The notes below the pieces were generated by a model. That model searched no databases. It had not been told where the DNA came from and saw only the letters and a program-made list of their open reading frames with translations. This document shows positions 1-7,847 of a stretch of DNA of 57,655 nucleotides, one piece after another; position 1 is the stretch's first letter, and every line of letters starts with the position of its first letter. This DNA comes from Limosilactobacillus avistercoris (lineage in GTDB: Bacteria; Bacillota; Bacilli; Lactobacillales; Lactobacillaceae), in the NCBI RefSeq assembly GCF_014836425.1, contig NZ_JACSQW010000010.1:1-57655 (forward strand), read 5' to 3'. The translations under genes and the position numbers were made by a program.

Positions 1-21
1 ATTTTTGATTAAATCAAAAAT
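1..21. repeat. Short perfect palindrome at window edge
   Basis: Ten-base arms (ATTTTTGATT and its complement) surround a single A. A second, imperfect hairpin follows at about 33-58. No gene is seen in 1-231. These may be 3' hairpins of a plus-strand gene lying outside the window. Function unknown. Confidence 0.4.
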
Positions 22-174
22 CATAGTTCGCATTTTCTTAGTTAGAAGCTAGAAAATAATAGTTAATTCCCAGCCTCATTCTATTTTTGTTTAATAAAAT
101 TATTCCACTATTAAATATATAAAAGAGCTCTATTTATCTTGCACCTTTTTAATTTTGTTCAAAATCGTTTAGAT

Positions 175-202
175 AACAAAAGACCGCAAGGGGATGCGAT
201 CT
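175..202 (-). terminator. Intrinsic terminator of the aminotransferase gene
   Basis: On the minus strand an 8-bp stem (AGATCGCA with TGCGGTCT, one wobble pair) has a six-base loop and runs into TTTTG. It lies about 30 nt past the aminotransferase stop codon. Confidence 0.7.
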
Positions 203-231
203 TCTACTCACATTAAGATTAAATCATTGGG

Positions 232-1356
232 TTAATTTAAGCCTTTTATAAACTTACTTACTTGTTCAAGGCCCTTTTTTAGGTTTTCTGCTTCAAAAGC
301 ATAGCCAATCCGCACTGAATGTTCAATGCCAAAGCAACTACCAGGAACTAATAAGGTATGGTATTCCTTCATTAACTGGTCACAGAATTCGGCACTCGGA
401 ATATCAAAGTCATAATGCAATAAGGTAGTTGTCCCTGCCTTAGGCTTTAACCATGAAATATGTGGTTCCTTCTTGACCCATTCCTCAAGAATTGCTAAGT
501 TCTTCCGAATGATTATCCGATTACGCTTTAAGATGGCATCTTGATGTTCAAGGGCTAAAGTACCAACCATTTCATCAAGTTGGCCACAACTAATTGTTGC
601 GTAGTCTCTGTGAGAAAGGAGATCACGCATCAATTGCTTATCGTGAGTTGCGATCCACCCGAGCCGAATTCCGGCTAGAGAGAAGACTTTCGAAAAGCTA
701 CTAGTTGAGATCCCTTTGTCATACAAATCAATAACCGATGGTGAATACTCATCATTTTGGACTAGGTGACGGTAAACTTCGTCACAAAGGATATAAGCAT
801 TGACACTTTTAGCAATATTAATAATTGTCATTAGTCCTTCCTTACTCATCAAGGAGCCAGTTGGGTTATCTGGATTATTGATCACGATCAACTTGGTCCT
901 CGATGTAATGAGTGACCGTAATTGATCTGCATCAGGTAAGTAATTATTTTCCCGTTTGAGAGGAAGTAACTTGACCGTTGCTCCAATTGCCTCAGGAATT
1001 GATTGCAATTGTTGGTAGGTCGGGGTAACTGCAATTACTTCGTCCCCTGGTTCAATGACAGTATTCAAGACTAGGTTATTAGCCCCGATTGCACCGTGCT
1101 CCGTAACAATTTCACTGGATGTTAAATTTTGATAGAGGCGGGTGATTTGCTCCTTTAATGGTATTGATCCTTCAATTGCACCGTAAGTCAGGCGGCGGTT
1201 AACCAGCTTATCCGCAAATTTCTTTTCATCTACTCCAGCTGTTTTGCAAAGCGAGTTAATACTAAAGGATGATACACAAGTTTCACCTAAATTGTATTTA
1301 GCCTTAGTTTCATATTCGTTCATCCATTGCTCAACACCAAAATCTTTAATCTTCAT
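232..1356 (-). CDS. PLP-dependent aminotransferase, class I/II
   Basis: A 374-residue fold-type I aminotransferase, probably cytosolic. Visible motifs are NNPDNPTG (about residues 159-166, cofactor/substrate loop), CDEVYR (about 191-196) with the Asp that contacts the pyridine nitrogen, and SFSKVFSLAGIRLGW (about 221-235) with the Schiff-base Lys. Length is typical. The start is ATG after AGAAAGGA. It lies 20 nt downstream of the ornithine cyclodeaminase-like gene and is probably cotranscribed with it from the promoter at 2571-2599. The pairing suggests amino-acid catabolism around ornithine/proline or a related imino acid. The substrate cannot be read from the sequence; class I/II enzymes range from aromatic and aspartate to alanine specificity. 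Confidence 0.85.
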   Translation of the reverse strand: MKIKDFGVEQWMNEYETKAKYNLGETCVSSFSINSLCKTAGVDEKKFADKLVNRRLTYGAIEGSIPLKEQITRLYQNLTSSEIVTEHGAIGANNLVLNTVIEPGDEVIAVTPTYQQLQSIPEAIGATVKLLPLKRENNYLPDADQLRSLITSRTKLIVINNPDNPTGSLMSKEGLMTIINIAKSVNAYILCDEVYRHLVQNDEYSPSVIDLYDKGISTSSFSKVFSLAGIRLGWIATHDKQLMRDLLSHRDYATISCGQLDEMVGTLALEHQDAILKRNRIIIRKNLAILEEWVKKEPHISWLKPKAGTTTLLHYDFDIPSAEFCDQLMKEYHTLLVPGSCFGIEHSVRIGYAFEAENLKKGLEQVSKFIKGLN

Positions 1357-1376
1357 TATTCTTTTTCCTTTCTAGA

Positions 1377-2432
1377 TTAGAGGTCAACTACTACACCAGC
1401 ATTGAATCTTTTAGCACGTTGAAGGGCTAAATTAGCAGCTTCAAGATCCTGAAGAGCAATCCCAGTACTATCAAAAATTGTGATCTCATTAGTATTCTGC
1501 CGACCAACAGACTTTTGGACGATAACGTCCCCAATTTCCGTAACATCACCTTTTTTAATAATGTTATCTTTAATTGGGTTCTGGGTTTCACCAACTCCAC
1601 TTGCTTGGTCAAGGTCATCAGCGAAGGCTCGAGCATTTTGATAAAGCTGTGTATCTAATTCTTGCTTACCTTCCATGTCGGCCCCAATTGCATTAATGTG
1701 TGTTCCCGATTGAACCCATTGAGCCTTAATTAGTGGTTTGGTTGAAGGTGTGGCTGTCACAATCACCTGAGCATTCTTTGTTGCTTCGATAATGTTGCTT
1801 GCAGCAATAAACTTAATTTGCTTAATCCGTTCTTTAATTTTGGCGGCCACTGTTGGTCGGTTCATTTGAATATTATCAGCAAAAAGGATTGTTAATTTTT
1901 GCGGAAGTTCTTGGGCAAACTTACCCGCGTTTTCGCTACTCATTGGATCATAGATTAGAACTTGCTTTAGTTTAGGCAAAACGCAAATCTGTGCCATGAT
2001 TTGGTATGCTGCTTGCCCTCCGGCACCAACTATTAACAGCGTTTCTGAATTCGGGTTAGCTAATTCCTTCGTTGCAACCGCACTAGCAGCACCGGTTCGG
2101 AAACCGGTTAAAGCTGGAGCATTAATAAACGCTTCAGGTACACCTGTCTCACTACTATATAGGGTCACTACCCCGTGTAATTCAGGCAAATTTTTCTTTG
2201 CGTTATCGCCAAACCACGTTAATTCCTTATTACCAAAAATTTTCTTTGGTTTCAAAAGACCGGAACGAATATCGGTATCAGCCATATCGCTAAAGGCATT
2301 GTAAACCATCGGCCAAATTTCACCATCTTTAGTGGTCTTTTCCGCATATGCGTCTTTAACTACTTGAATTACTGCTGGCATGTCCAACAATGTAGCAATA
2401 TCATGTGAATTAAGTACTGTTACTTTATCCAT
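1377..2432 (-). CDS. Ornithine cyclodeaminase / mu-crystallin family protein
   Basis: A 351-residue NAD(P)-dependent enzyme of the OCD/mu-crystallin family. Members convert L-ornithine to proline and ammonia, or act as alanine dehydrogenase or imino-acid reductase. A Rossmann GAGGQA motif lies at about residues 136-141. The N-terminal half holds the usual substrate region (SGLLKPKK, then TGFRTGAASAVA). The C-terminal part has an IGADMEGKQELD stretch typical of the family, with the conserved Asp. Start ATG follows GGAGGG at 8-nt spacing. It is first in a two-gene operon with an aminotransferase. Transcription starts at a consensus promoter (2571-2599) and crosses a leader hairpin with a U-tract (2447-2521), so control by premature termination is likely. 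The exact substrate is inferred from family only. Confidence 0.8.
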   Translation of the reverse strand: MDKVTVLNSHDIATLLDMPAVIQVVKDAYAEKTTKDGEIWPMVYNAFSDMADTDIRSGLLKPKKIFGNKELTWFGDNAKKNLPELHGVVTLYSSETGVPEAFINAPALTGFRTGAASAVATKELANPNSETLLIVGAGGQAAYQIMAQICVLPKLKQVLIYDPMSSENAGKFAQELPQKLTILFADNIQMNRPTVAAKIKERIKQIKFIAASNIIEATKNAQVIVTATPSTKPLIKAQWVQSGTHINAIGADMEGKQELDTQLYQNARAFADDLDQASGVGETQNPIKDNIIKKGDVTEIGDVIVQKSVGRQNTNEITIFDSTGIALQDLEAANLALQRAKRFNAGVVVDL

Positions 2433-2446
2433 TTAAATCCCTCCAG

Positions 2447-2521
2447 AATAAAAAGAAGGCACCCATTACAAGCCTTAAATGAAATTAATCATTATACTTA
2501 CGGCTCGTAATAAATGCCTTC
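2447..2521 (-). promoter_or_regulatory. Leader terminator/attenuator before the ornithine cyclodeaminase gene
   Basis: The 5' untranslated RNA (about 130 nt) folds into a long hairpin. GAAGGCA pairs perfectly with TGCCTTC, and ATTACGAGCC pairs with GGCTTGTAAT (one wobble). TTTTTATTC follows, ending only about 5 nt before the GGAGGG ribosome site. A competing small hairpin TTACG-AGC-CGTAA sits inside the 5' arm, and another possible stem (TTTACC with GGTAGA) lies just upstream. No leader peptide with a ribosome site is visible. This is the shape of a riboswitch or protein-controlled attenuator. I could not assign it to a known class: no T-box core and no recognised riboswitch consensus. Confidence 0.7.
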
Positions 2522-2570
2522 AATCTACCCAACCAGTGTCAGGTAAACTTGTTATTTAATTTACGCTTTT

Positions 2571-2599
2571 AAAATAGCACCAAGCGAAAACGCTGTCAA
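2571..2599 (-). promoter_or_regulatory. Promoter of the ornithine cyclodeaminase-aminotransferase operon
   Basis: TTGACA, a 17-nt spacer, then TATTTT on the minus strand. This is a near-consensus housekeeping promoter, about 140 nt upstream of the start codon. Confidence 0.8.
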
Positions 2600-2649
2600 G
2601 ATATTCTGAAACAGTTGATAATTAATCTTATTGCTTAGTGATTAAAATC

Positions 2650-3414
2650 CTATTGAACTGCCTTAATATTAATCACTGAATTATCACCATCAGTAGTCTT
2701 TAATCGAAGAAGATTTGCTGCAGAAGTATTTTGCTGAAGATCTTCTGAGCCATGCTCAACCCCGTCAAGTTTATTATCTCCATCGACAGTATGAAGGATA
2801 AAGCCATCCGCATGTGAAGCAATTACCTTATTATCACCATCGTCTGTCTTTACAGTGTAATGTCCCTTAAAGATTACTCCATGACTCGTAAAATCTCCTT
2901 GTCCCAGGGTCGTCTTTCCACCTTCAATTGCTAGTTTATTATAAGTAACGTCCCCATCTGCATCATTAATGTCCATGTTAGTTAAATCAACATTTGAAAT
3001 ATCTAAATCTCCATCAACCATTTCGATCTTTCCTGACAAAATTGTCCCCTTTGGAACAGTAATAATTAAGGTGTCCTCCCCATCATCACGGGTAAAAAAC
3101 GTTCCATGGCCATAATCCTGATTAACCGTCAATGTCTGCCCAGTAAGCTTGACCTTCGGAATCCGACCATTACTCCCCTGGTAGTTAACCGCAAACTTCT
3201 TTCCCGTTTTAATCAAAACATTTGAGCATGGGACATTCAGATCAAGCTCCTTAAATTCTTTATTACCAGCTAAGTGCTTAGTAGTCCGATGTTCAACAGT
3301 TGGCATTGTCCCTTTAAAATAAATATTTTTCACGCCATGCCCGGCAAAGCCAACAATCATTAAAATAATACCGACAATTAAAACCCCAAGACTAATTTTG
3401 AACATCTTTTTCAT
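2650..3414 (-). CDS. DUF4097-type membrane-anchored beta-repeat protein
   Basis: 254 residues. An N-terminal membrane segment (about residues 8-30, LGVLIVGIILMIVGFAG) is followed by an extracellular domain rich in repeated 'DGD' turns (VDGDLDISNV, DADGDVTYN, DDGDNKV, VDGDNKL, TDGDNSV). This is the beta-helix-like pattern of DUF4097 proteins found in cell-envelope stress loci. The start is the internal ATG (MKKMFKI) at 3414, which has GGAGG nine nt upstream; a longer reading frame from 3471 lacks a ribosome site. It overlaps the upstream DUF1700 gene by 23 nt, so translation is coupled. Its job is probably envelope sensing or protection. The biochemical role is not known to me. Confidence 0.8.
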   Translation of the reverse strand: MKKMFKISLGVLIVGIILMIVGFAGHGVKNIYFKGTMPTVEHRTTKHLAGNKEFKELDLNVPCSNVLIKTGKKFAVNYQGSNGRIPKVKLTGQTLTVNQDYGHGTFFTRDDGEDTLIITVPKGTILSGKIEMVDGDLDISNVDLTNMDINDADGDVTYNKLAIEGGKTTLGQGDFTSHGVIFKGHYTVKTDDGDNKVIASHADGFILHTVDGDNKLDGVEHGSEDLQQNTSAANLLRLKTTDGDNSVINIKAVQ

Positions 3415-4027
3415 GGTGGTTAGTCCTCCTTTGAAGTAGTTTTTGGTAAATATACTTAGACAAGTTCGCAATTGCTTGTGCCAACCAACGAATCACCCAA
3501 TAACCAATTGGAATACAGATGAGTAAAAGCCCTAATAACGCTATCCCTGCACCACTGTAAAAGATTCCAGTCATTGGTGCTGTAGCGATAACTCCAATTC
3601 CTGTGTAAAGTAGGACTCCTGTTGCAAAAACTAAGCCAAGGAGGGTTCCCAGAATTCCCACACTAATACCAAACACGGCAGCTAAAGCAGCAACTAATAC
3701 CCCTAATGCTCCTAAACTTAAAGCAAATGTAATTGGCGAAGTAATGATAGCAATAATTATTAACCAAAAAACGCGCCAACTAGACTTCGTTGAAGCGACA
3801 TGGCCCTCTTGTGTTTCTTTATCATTAGCCTTGATTGAGTAGTCAGCAAGGATTTGATTGCTCAACTGCCTTGGAGTCCCCAACTCCTTAACAATTTCCT
3901 GGTAGTCATCATAACCAGCATCTTCAATGTACTCGTTATAAAAATCGAGTGCATTTGTCCTTTCAGTTACTGTCAACGATTTTAAGTATTTTTCTAATTC
4001 CGTAATGTATTTTTGCCGAGCATCCAT
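3392..4027 (-). CDS. DUF1700 (HAAS-type) membrane protein
   Basis: 211 residues. The N-terminal cytosolic helical part (about 1-75) starts with a run typical of DUF1700 proteins (YITELEKYLKSL, then YNEYIEDAG and ELGTPRQLSNQI). Four or so hydrophobic segments follow between about 85 and 195. The start codon overlaps the padR stop (TAATG), so the two are translationally coupled. Genes of this family nearly always sit between a PadR regulator and a DUF4097 protein, as here. They are thought to form a membrane-linked regulatory or envelope-stress module. Confidence 0.8.
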   Translation of the reverse strand: MDARQKYITELEKYLKSLTVTERTNALDFYNEYIEDAGYDDYQEIVKELGTPRQLSNQILADYSIKANDKETQEGHVASTKSSWRVFWLIIIAIITSPITFALSLGALGVLVAALAAVFGISVGILGTLLGLVFATGVLLYTGIGVIATAPMTGIFYSGAGIALLGLLLICIPIGYWVIRWLAQAIANLSKYIYQKLLQRRTNHHEKDVQN

Positions 4028-4347
4028 TATTTTTCTTCCCCCTTTTGATAAAAGATTTGGTCTAAATTATCTTTATATTCTTCCCATAATCGTAAAATCT
4101 CATCTAATCGCTGCTTACCAGCAGTCGTTATTTGGTAATACCGCCTATTTCTCCCTTGAAATGGCTTATCGTAGGTGGTCAAGTCGCCATCCTTTTTTAA
4201 GCGTCGGAGAACCGGATACATTGTCGATTCTGAAATATCAATCACGTTCTTTACCTTTTGTGTTAAGGCGTATCCATAGTAATCATCCTGGTTCAAAAGC
4301 GCTAATACAAGACCATCAAGGAGTTCACCGGTTATTTGAATTTTCAT
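4027..4347 (-). CDS. PadR family transcriptional regulator
   Basis: 106 residues, a short PadR repressor with a winged helix-turn-helix. YGYALTQKV, then SESTMYPVLRRLKKDGDL (recognition helix and wing region), RRYYQIT (wing) and a C-terminal dimerisation helix are all present. Two start codons are possible. ATG at 4356 directly abuts the GGAGG, whereas ATG at 4347 has it at 9 nt, so 4347 is preferred. First gene of the PadR-DUF1700-DUF4097 operon. A 31-nt near-perfect inverted repeat just upstream (4369-4399) is the likely self-operator, so the operon is probably autorepressed. Confidence 0.88.
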   Translation of the reverse strand: MKIQITGELLDGLVLALLNQDDYYGYALTQKVKNVIDISESTMYPVLRRLKKDGDLTTYDKPFQGRNRRYYQITTAGKQRLDEILRLWEEYKDNLDQIFYQKGEEK

Positions 4348-4368
4348 TTTGAACATCCTCCTTAATTT

Positions 4369-4399
4369 ATATGATATTATATCAGATATAATATAGTAT
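4369..4399. promoter_or_regulatory. Inverted-repeat operator, probably for PadR
   Basis: Two 15-nt arms around a central A (ATATGATATTATATC and GATATAATATAGTAT) match at 13 of 15 positions when folded. It lies 22 nt upstream of the padR start codon, where the promoter must be. AT-rich palindromes of this kind are typical PadR targets. Confidence 0.65.
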
Positions 4400-4520
4400 T
4401 AAAATATAATAATGCTATCTTTTAAATTTGCTTAAATTTAATTAGCTTTTTCCCAAAGCAATAGCCCAATTTGATAAAATATTATTTACCTAAATTACTA
4501 GTAATATAAAGGAGACTCAT

Positions 4521-4895
4521 ATGATTAAAGAATTTAAAGACTTTATTTCACGAGGAAATGTTGTTGATATGGCAGTCGGGATTATCGTTGGGGCTGCATT
4601 TACATCAATCGTTAAGTCGTTGGTTAATAACCTTATCAACCCGTTAATTGGGATCTTCGTTGGTAAGATCGACCTTTCTAATCTCGTCTGGACAATTGGC
4701 GATGCCCAGTTCAAATACGGTAGTTTTCTTAACTCAGTAATTAACTTTTTGATCATCTCCTTTGTCGTCTTCCTGATGGTTAAAGCGATTAACCGCTTCA
4801 GAAAGAAAAAGGAGGAAGAGCCTGCAAAATTAAGTGAAGAGGCTCAATACCTCAAAGAAATTACTGAGCTGTTAAAGAAAAATGAAGGTAAATAA
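4521..4895 (+). CDS. mscL: Large-conductance mechanosensitive channel MscL
   Basis: 124 residues, normal MscL length. An N-terminal amphipathic helix (MIKEFKDFISRGNVVDMAVG) leads into TM1 (VGIIVGAAFTSIVKSLV, about 16-40), a short periplasmic loop, TM2 (about 68-92, FLIISFVVFLMVKAI) and a charged C-terminal coiled bundle (RKKKEEEPAKLSEEAQYLKEI). The homopentameric plasma-membrane channel opens under membrane tension and releases solutes during hypo-osmotic shock. GGAG lies six nt before the ATG. Single-gene unit with its own terminator at 4899. Confidence 0.95.
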   Translation: MIKEFKDFISRGNVVDMAVGIIVGAAFTSIVKSLVNNLINPLIGIFVGKIDLSNLVWTIGDAQFKYGSFLNSVINFLIISFVVFLMVKAINRFRKKKEEEPAKLSEEAQYLKEITELLKKNEGK

Positions 4896-4898
4896 CTA

Positions 4899-4951
4899 AA
4901 TAGATTCCTGCTAATAGATTTATTATTTTTTAACAGGAATCTATTATTTTT
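4899..4951 (+). terminator. Intrinsic terminator of mscL
   Basis: A perfect 12-bp stem (AATAGATTCCTG / CAGGAATCTATT) is followed by ATTTTTATT, starting four nt after the mscL stop codon. Confidence 0.85.
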
Positions 4952-5262
4952 ATTATCTACTTATCATTGAATTTAAGCTATTTTTCCTGTTAATATAGTC
5001 CAAAGGGGGTAGCAGTAAGTGAGGTGATTACAGGCAGAATTATAAGTAATAATCTACCTATTTGCAGAGGAATCTTTTCTACCCACACTGACTTACTAAT
5101 TAAATATTAGCAATTATTTTCTAAGCCTAGTTATTATAAAATATGAGCGTTTAATTAGTGTCTATTGTTCCCTTCACTAACCGGTATCGGCTAAAATTTT
5201 CTTGTTTAACATGTGCTTGCTAGTCTTGTTTCATTCGAATTGATTATAAGGAAAGATGCGTT
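4952..5262 (+). other. Long intergenic stretch, possibly a structured leader
   Basis: No gene is seen in these 311 nt. Two complementary pairs stand out: GGGTAG near 4997 with CTACCC near 5080, and AGTAAGT near 5014 with ACTTACT near 5093. The two pairings cross each other, so they would give alternative folds or a pseudoknot. The stretch sits just ahead of a small membrane-protein gene. Not assigned to any RNA class. Confidence 0.35.
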
Positions 5263-5550
5263 ATGTTTAACATTATTTTCTGGATTTTAGCTATTTGGTT
5301 TGTTGTTAACGTTATCTGGATGTGGTTCCAACTCGACAATCAAGTTCTGCAAAAGACTTTTGCCTGGATTAATGTTTGCGCAATCTTCATTGGATTCTGG
5401 GTTTACTACGGTGTAACCCATGACGTAAGCATGTTAAACGGCTGGTTCATTGCTTTGAATTGGATCAACATCGTTCTTGCTGCTATTCAATTCTACTTTG
5501 GTTACCGGGTCATTAATACTACAACTCACCACACTCACCCGGCAAACTAA
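5263..5550 (+). CDS. Small three-helix membrane protein, unknown function
   Basis: 95 residues, largely hydrophobic, with three predicted membrane segments (about 3-23, 33-50 and 60-82). It is rich in Trp (seven or so) and ends in a His-rich tail (TTTHHTHPAN) that could bind metal. GGAAAG lies about nine nt upstream of the ATG. No family recognised. It stands alone between mscL and rplL, behind a 311-nt non-coding stretch, and is followed by a hairpin. The His tail and leader hint at regulated expression, but I have no basis for a function. Confidence 0.7.
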   Translation: MFNIIFWILAIWFVVNVIWMWFQLDNQVLQKTFAWINVCAIFIGFWVYYGVTHDVSMLNGWFIALNWINIVLAAIQFYFGYRVINTTTHHTHPAN

Positions 5551-5598
5551 CCTAAATTGATAACACGAGAATTAGCGTATTCCATACACTAATAAAAA

Positions 5599-5634
5599 GG
5601 GCGCAACGAGAAATTAACTTTTCTCATTGCGTCC
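5599..5634. terminator. Hairpin after the small membrane protein gene
   Basis: A stem of about 15 pairs (GGGCGCAACGAGAAA with TTTCTCATTGCGTCC, a few wobbles) is followed by TCTTTC on the plus strand. The minus side has a better U-tract (TTTTTATT), so it may act on both strands. Confidence 0.65.
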
Positions 5635-5644
5635 TCTTTCTATA

Positions 5645-5680
5645 AAAAAAGAGGCTGAACAAAATTGTTCAACCTCTTTT
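5645..5680. terminator. Bidirectional terminator, 3' of rplL
   Basis: Stem AAAAGAGGTTGAACAA / TTGTTCAGCCTCTTTT on the minus strand with TTTTTTTATAG after it. It lies 20 nt beyond the rplL stop codon. Confidence 0.88.
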
Positions 5681-5700
5681 GGATATTATTTGAAGTTAGA

Positions 5701-6066
5701 TTACTTAAGGGTAACAGTAGCACCAGCGGCTTCAAGCTTTTCCTTGATGTCGTTAGCTTCGTCTTCCTTAACGTCTTCCTTAATTGCTGAAGGAGCACCG
5801 TCAACAAGGTCCTTAGCATCCTTAAGGCCAACACCAGTGATGTCCTTAACAGCCTTGATAACCTTAACCTTAGCAGCACCTGGTTCAGTCAATTCAACAG
5901 TGAAGCTGTCCTTAGCAGCACCGTCGCCACCAGCAGCACCTGCAACTGCAACTGGAGCAGCAGCAGAAACGTCGAATTCGTCTTCGATAGCCTTAACAAG
6001 ATCGTTAAGGTCAGAAATTGATGCTTCCTTTAATGAAGCAATGATAGCATCCTTATCAAAAGCCAT
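5701..6066 (-). CDS. rplL: 50S ribosomal protein L7/L12
   Basis: 121 residues. An N-terminal dimerisation helix (about 1-30), an Ala/Gly-rich hinge ([17 protein letters not shown], about 35-52) and the conserved C-terminal factor-binding domain (EKTEFTV-type start; [25 protein letters not shown], about 68-92) are all present. Multimeric stalk protein that recruits translation GTPases. Second gene of the rplJ-rplL operon, 63 nt after rplJ, with GGAGG before the ATG. Confidence 0.97.
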   Translation of the reverse strand: MAFDKDAIIASLKEASISDLNDLVKAIEDEFDVSAAAPVAVAGAAGGDGAAKDSFTVELTEPGAAKVKVIKAVKDITGVGLKDAKDLVDGAPSAIKEDVKEDEANDIKEKLEAAGATVTLK

Positions 6067-6129
6067 GATTATATTCCTCCAATATTTAGGTAATTAAATT
6101 TGATTTGATAGTATATGGTAATACAACAA

Positions 6130-6630
6130 TTATGCGGCTTCGTCTTCCTTGTCGGCAACGGCCTTGACTGCACGAGCAATCTTCCGCATTGGGTCTTGCA
6201 ATGCAGATGCAAGCATTGACAACAGATCTTCACGACTAGGCATAGTAGCGTATTCGTTAATTTCATCGAGAGTCTTAACGCTCTTTTCGATGAAGCCACC
6301 CTTAATTTCAAGAGCGTCGTGGTCATCGGCGAACTTCTTCAAGATCTTTGCTGGGGCAATTGGATCTTCGTTAGAAAATGCAACTGCAGTTGGGCCAACA
6401 AAAGTGCTCTTAAGATCTTCGTAATCAGTACCTTCAACGGCACGTTCAAGAATCTTGTTCTTGATAACTGACATCTTAACACCAGCGTCACGAAGTTGCT
6501 TACGTAAATCAGTAACTTCGGCAACAGTTAAACCACGGTAGTCAACAACGATAGCTGATTCAGCATCGTTAATCAAATCAACAGTTTGCTTAACGATTTC
6601 AGCCTTCTTAGCAATAGCTGCTTCACTCAT
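6130..6630 (-). CDS. rplJ: 50S ribosomal protein L10
   Basis: 166 residues. It anchors L7/L12 dimers to the 23S rRNA stalk base through its N-terminal domain ([35 protein letters not shown]) and carries them on its C-terminal helices. Start ATG has GGAGGTGA nine nt upstream. The upstream 150 nt hold a recognisable L10 leader, so the operon is autoregulated by the L10-L12 complex. Confidence 0.97.
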   Translation of the reverse strand: MSEAAIAKKAEIVKQTVDLINDAESAIVVDYRGLTVAEVTDLRKQLRDAGVKMSVIKNKILERAVEGTDYEDLKSTFVGPTAVAFSNEDPIAPAKILKKFADDHDALEIKGGFIEKSVKTLDEINEYATMPSREDLLSMLASALQDPMRKIARAVKAVADKEDEAA

Positions 6631-6639
6631 GAATTTTCA

Positions 6640-6782
6640 CCTCCTGCAATGTAGTTTGATCGGATTTATAAAAAAATCCCTATGACCGCAGACATAGAGA
6701 AGGAACTTAATTTCTTCCTCGGCAGGCATACAAATTAAGGCTTTCGCCACCTGAGTCTTAGGCAGAGTCATATTTAATCAAC
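6640..6782 (-). ncRNA. L10 leader (ribosomal protein autoregulatory RNA)
   Basis: The minus strand contains the two hallmark blocks CCTAAGACTCAGGTGG and CCTGCCGAGG, about 25 nt apart, which form the L10-binding kink-turn region in Firmicutes. A terminator-like hairpin follows at 6677-6699 (TCTCTATG / CATAGGGA, then seven T). Binding of L10(L12)4 is expected to favour termination before rplJ. Confidence 0.9.
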
Positions 6783-6788
6783 TTCGAT

Positions 6789-6817
6789 AGTATAACATCT
6801 TCTCGAATCCTTGTAAA
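6789..6817 (-). promoter_or_regulatory. Promoter of rplJ-rplL
   Basis: TTTACA, 17-nt spacer, TATACT on the minus strand, placed immediately before the L10 leader. Confidence 0.8.
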
Positions 6818-6911
6818 GAATTATTCGGGGATTATTTATTTAGGACAGCTAGTCCCTTATTCTATTTGGTGTACAATTGATTTATTAACTTCATTTAAGG
6901 AGTACGAATCT

Positions 6912-7847
6912 ATGAAAGAATACGGTCTCTTACTTGTTAATCTCGGTTCACCTGCAAAGCCAACAACTTCTGCCGTTAAGGAATACTTACGTCAATTCCT
7001 CGGTGACCATAATGTTGTGGAAGTACCGGCAATGGTTTGGAAACCAATATTAAACGGAATTATCCTCCCAATGCGTTCTTGGCGTTCAGCAACGTTTTAT
7101 CGAGATTGTTGGCTACCAAATGGTTCACCTTTGATAGTCAATACGACCAACCTTACCAAAAAAGTTCAATCACTGCTTCCTCAATGGTCTGTCAAAATGG
7201 CAATGACTTATGGTAAACCAAGTATTGAAAAAACTTTGCTCCAAATGAAGCAGGAGTGCAAAAAGATCATCATTCTTTCATTATTTCCCCACTTCACCCA
7301 AAGTACTACTCAGTCAATAATTGACCAAGTAAAAGCAGTTGACCCAACCTTGCCAATTATTGATAGGTTTGCTGATGATCCACGCTATATTAGTATTCTT
7401 AGCCGTCATATTCAAACCGCATGGAATAAAGGAAACTACGATATGTTGATTATTTCCTATCACGGAATTCCTGTTTCAATGGTTAAACACGGTGATCCTT
7501 ACCAAGATGAAACAGAACGAACAACTAGGAAATTACGAAAGCATCTAGCCATCCCTCAAAATAAGATTAAAATGGCATACCAATCAAAATTTGGCCCGAT
7601 GCCGTGGCTAAAACCTTACCTAAAGAATACGCTCCTACAGCAAGTGCAACTCGGTAATCGAAATATTTTAATTGCTACACCATCATTTGTTACTGACTGC
7701 TTAGAAACCATTGAAGAAAATTCAATCCAAAATTATCAAGCATTTCGTGAAAGCGGCGGGAATAATCTTGAGATTGTCCCCGCACTAAATGATAGTTCCC
7801 AATTTGCTAACTTTATCGCTGATCTTGCTAAGGAGTACCTAAAATAA
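6912..7847 (+). CDS. hemH: Ferrochelatase (coproporphyrin/protoporphyrin type)
   Basis: 311 residues, normal for Gram-positive enzymes. It inserts Fe2+ into a porphyrin (coproporphyrin III or protoporphyrin IX). Seen: the N-terminal LLLVNLGSP, ISYHGIP (about 178-184) with the metal-site His, YQSKFGPMPWLKP (about 218-230), and TPSFVTDCLETIEE (about 254-267) with the catalytic Glu. Start ATG follows AAGGAG. The stop overlaps the mntH start (TAATG), so the two are coupled. No other heme-synthesis gene is in the window. Lactobacilli usually lack the pathway, so the enzyme would act on imported porphyrin, or have a side role in iron or porphyrin handling. Confidence 0.93.
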   Translation: MKEYGLLLVNLGSPAKPTTSAVKEYLRQFLGDHNVVEVPAMVWKPILNGIILPMRSWRSATFYRDCWLPNGSPLIVNTTNLTKKVQSLLPQWSVKMAMTYGKPSIEKTLLQMKQECKKIIILSLFPHFTQSTTQSIIDQVKAVDPTLPIIDRFADDPRYISILSRHIQTAWNKGNYDMLIISYHGIPVSMVKHGDPYQDETERTTRKLRKHLAIPQNKIKMAYQSKFGPMPWLKPYLKNTLLQQVQLGNRNILIATPSFVTDCLETIEENSIQNYQAFRESGGNNLEIVPALNDSSQFANFIADLAKEYLK

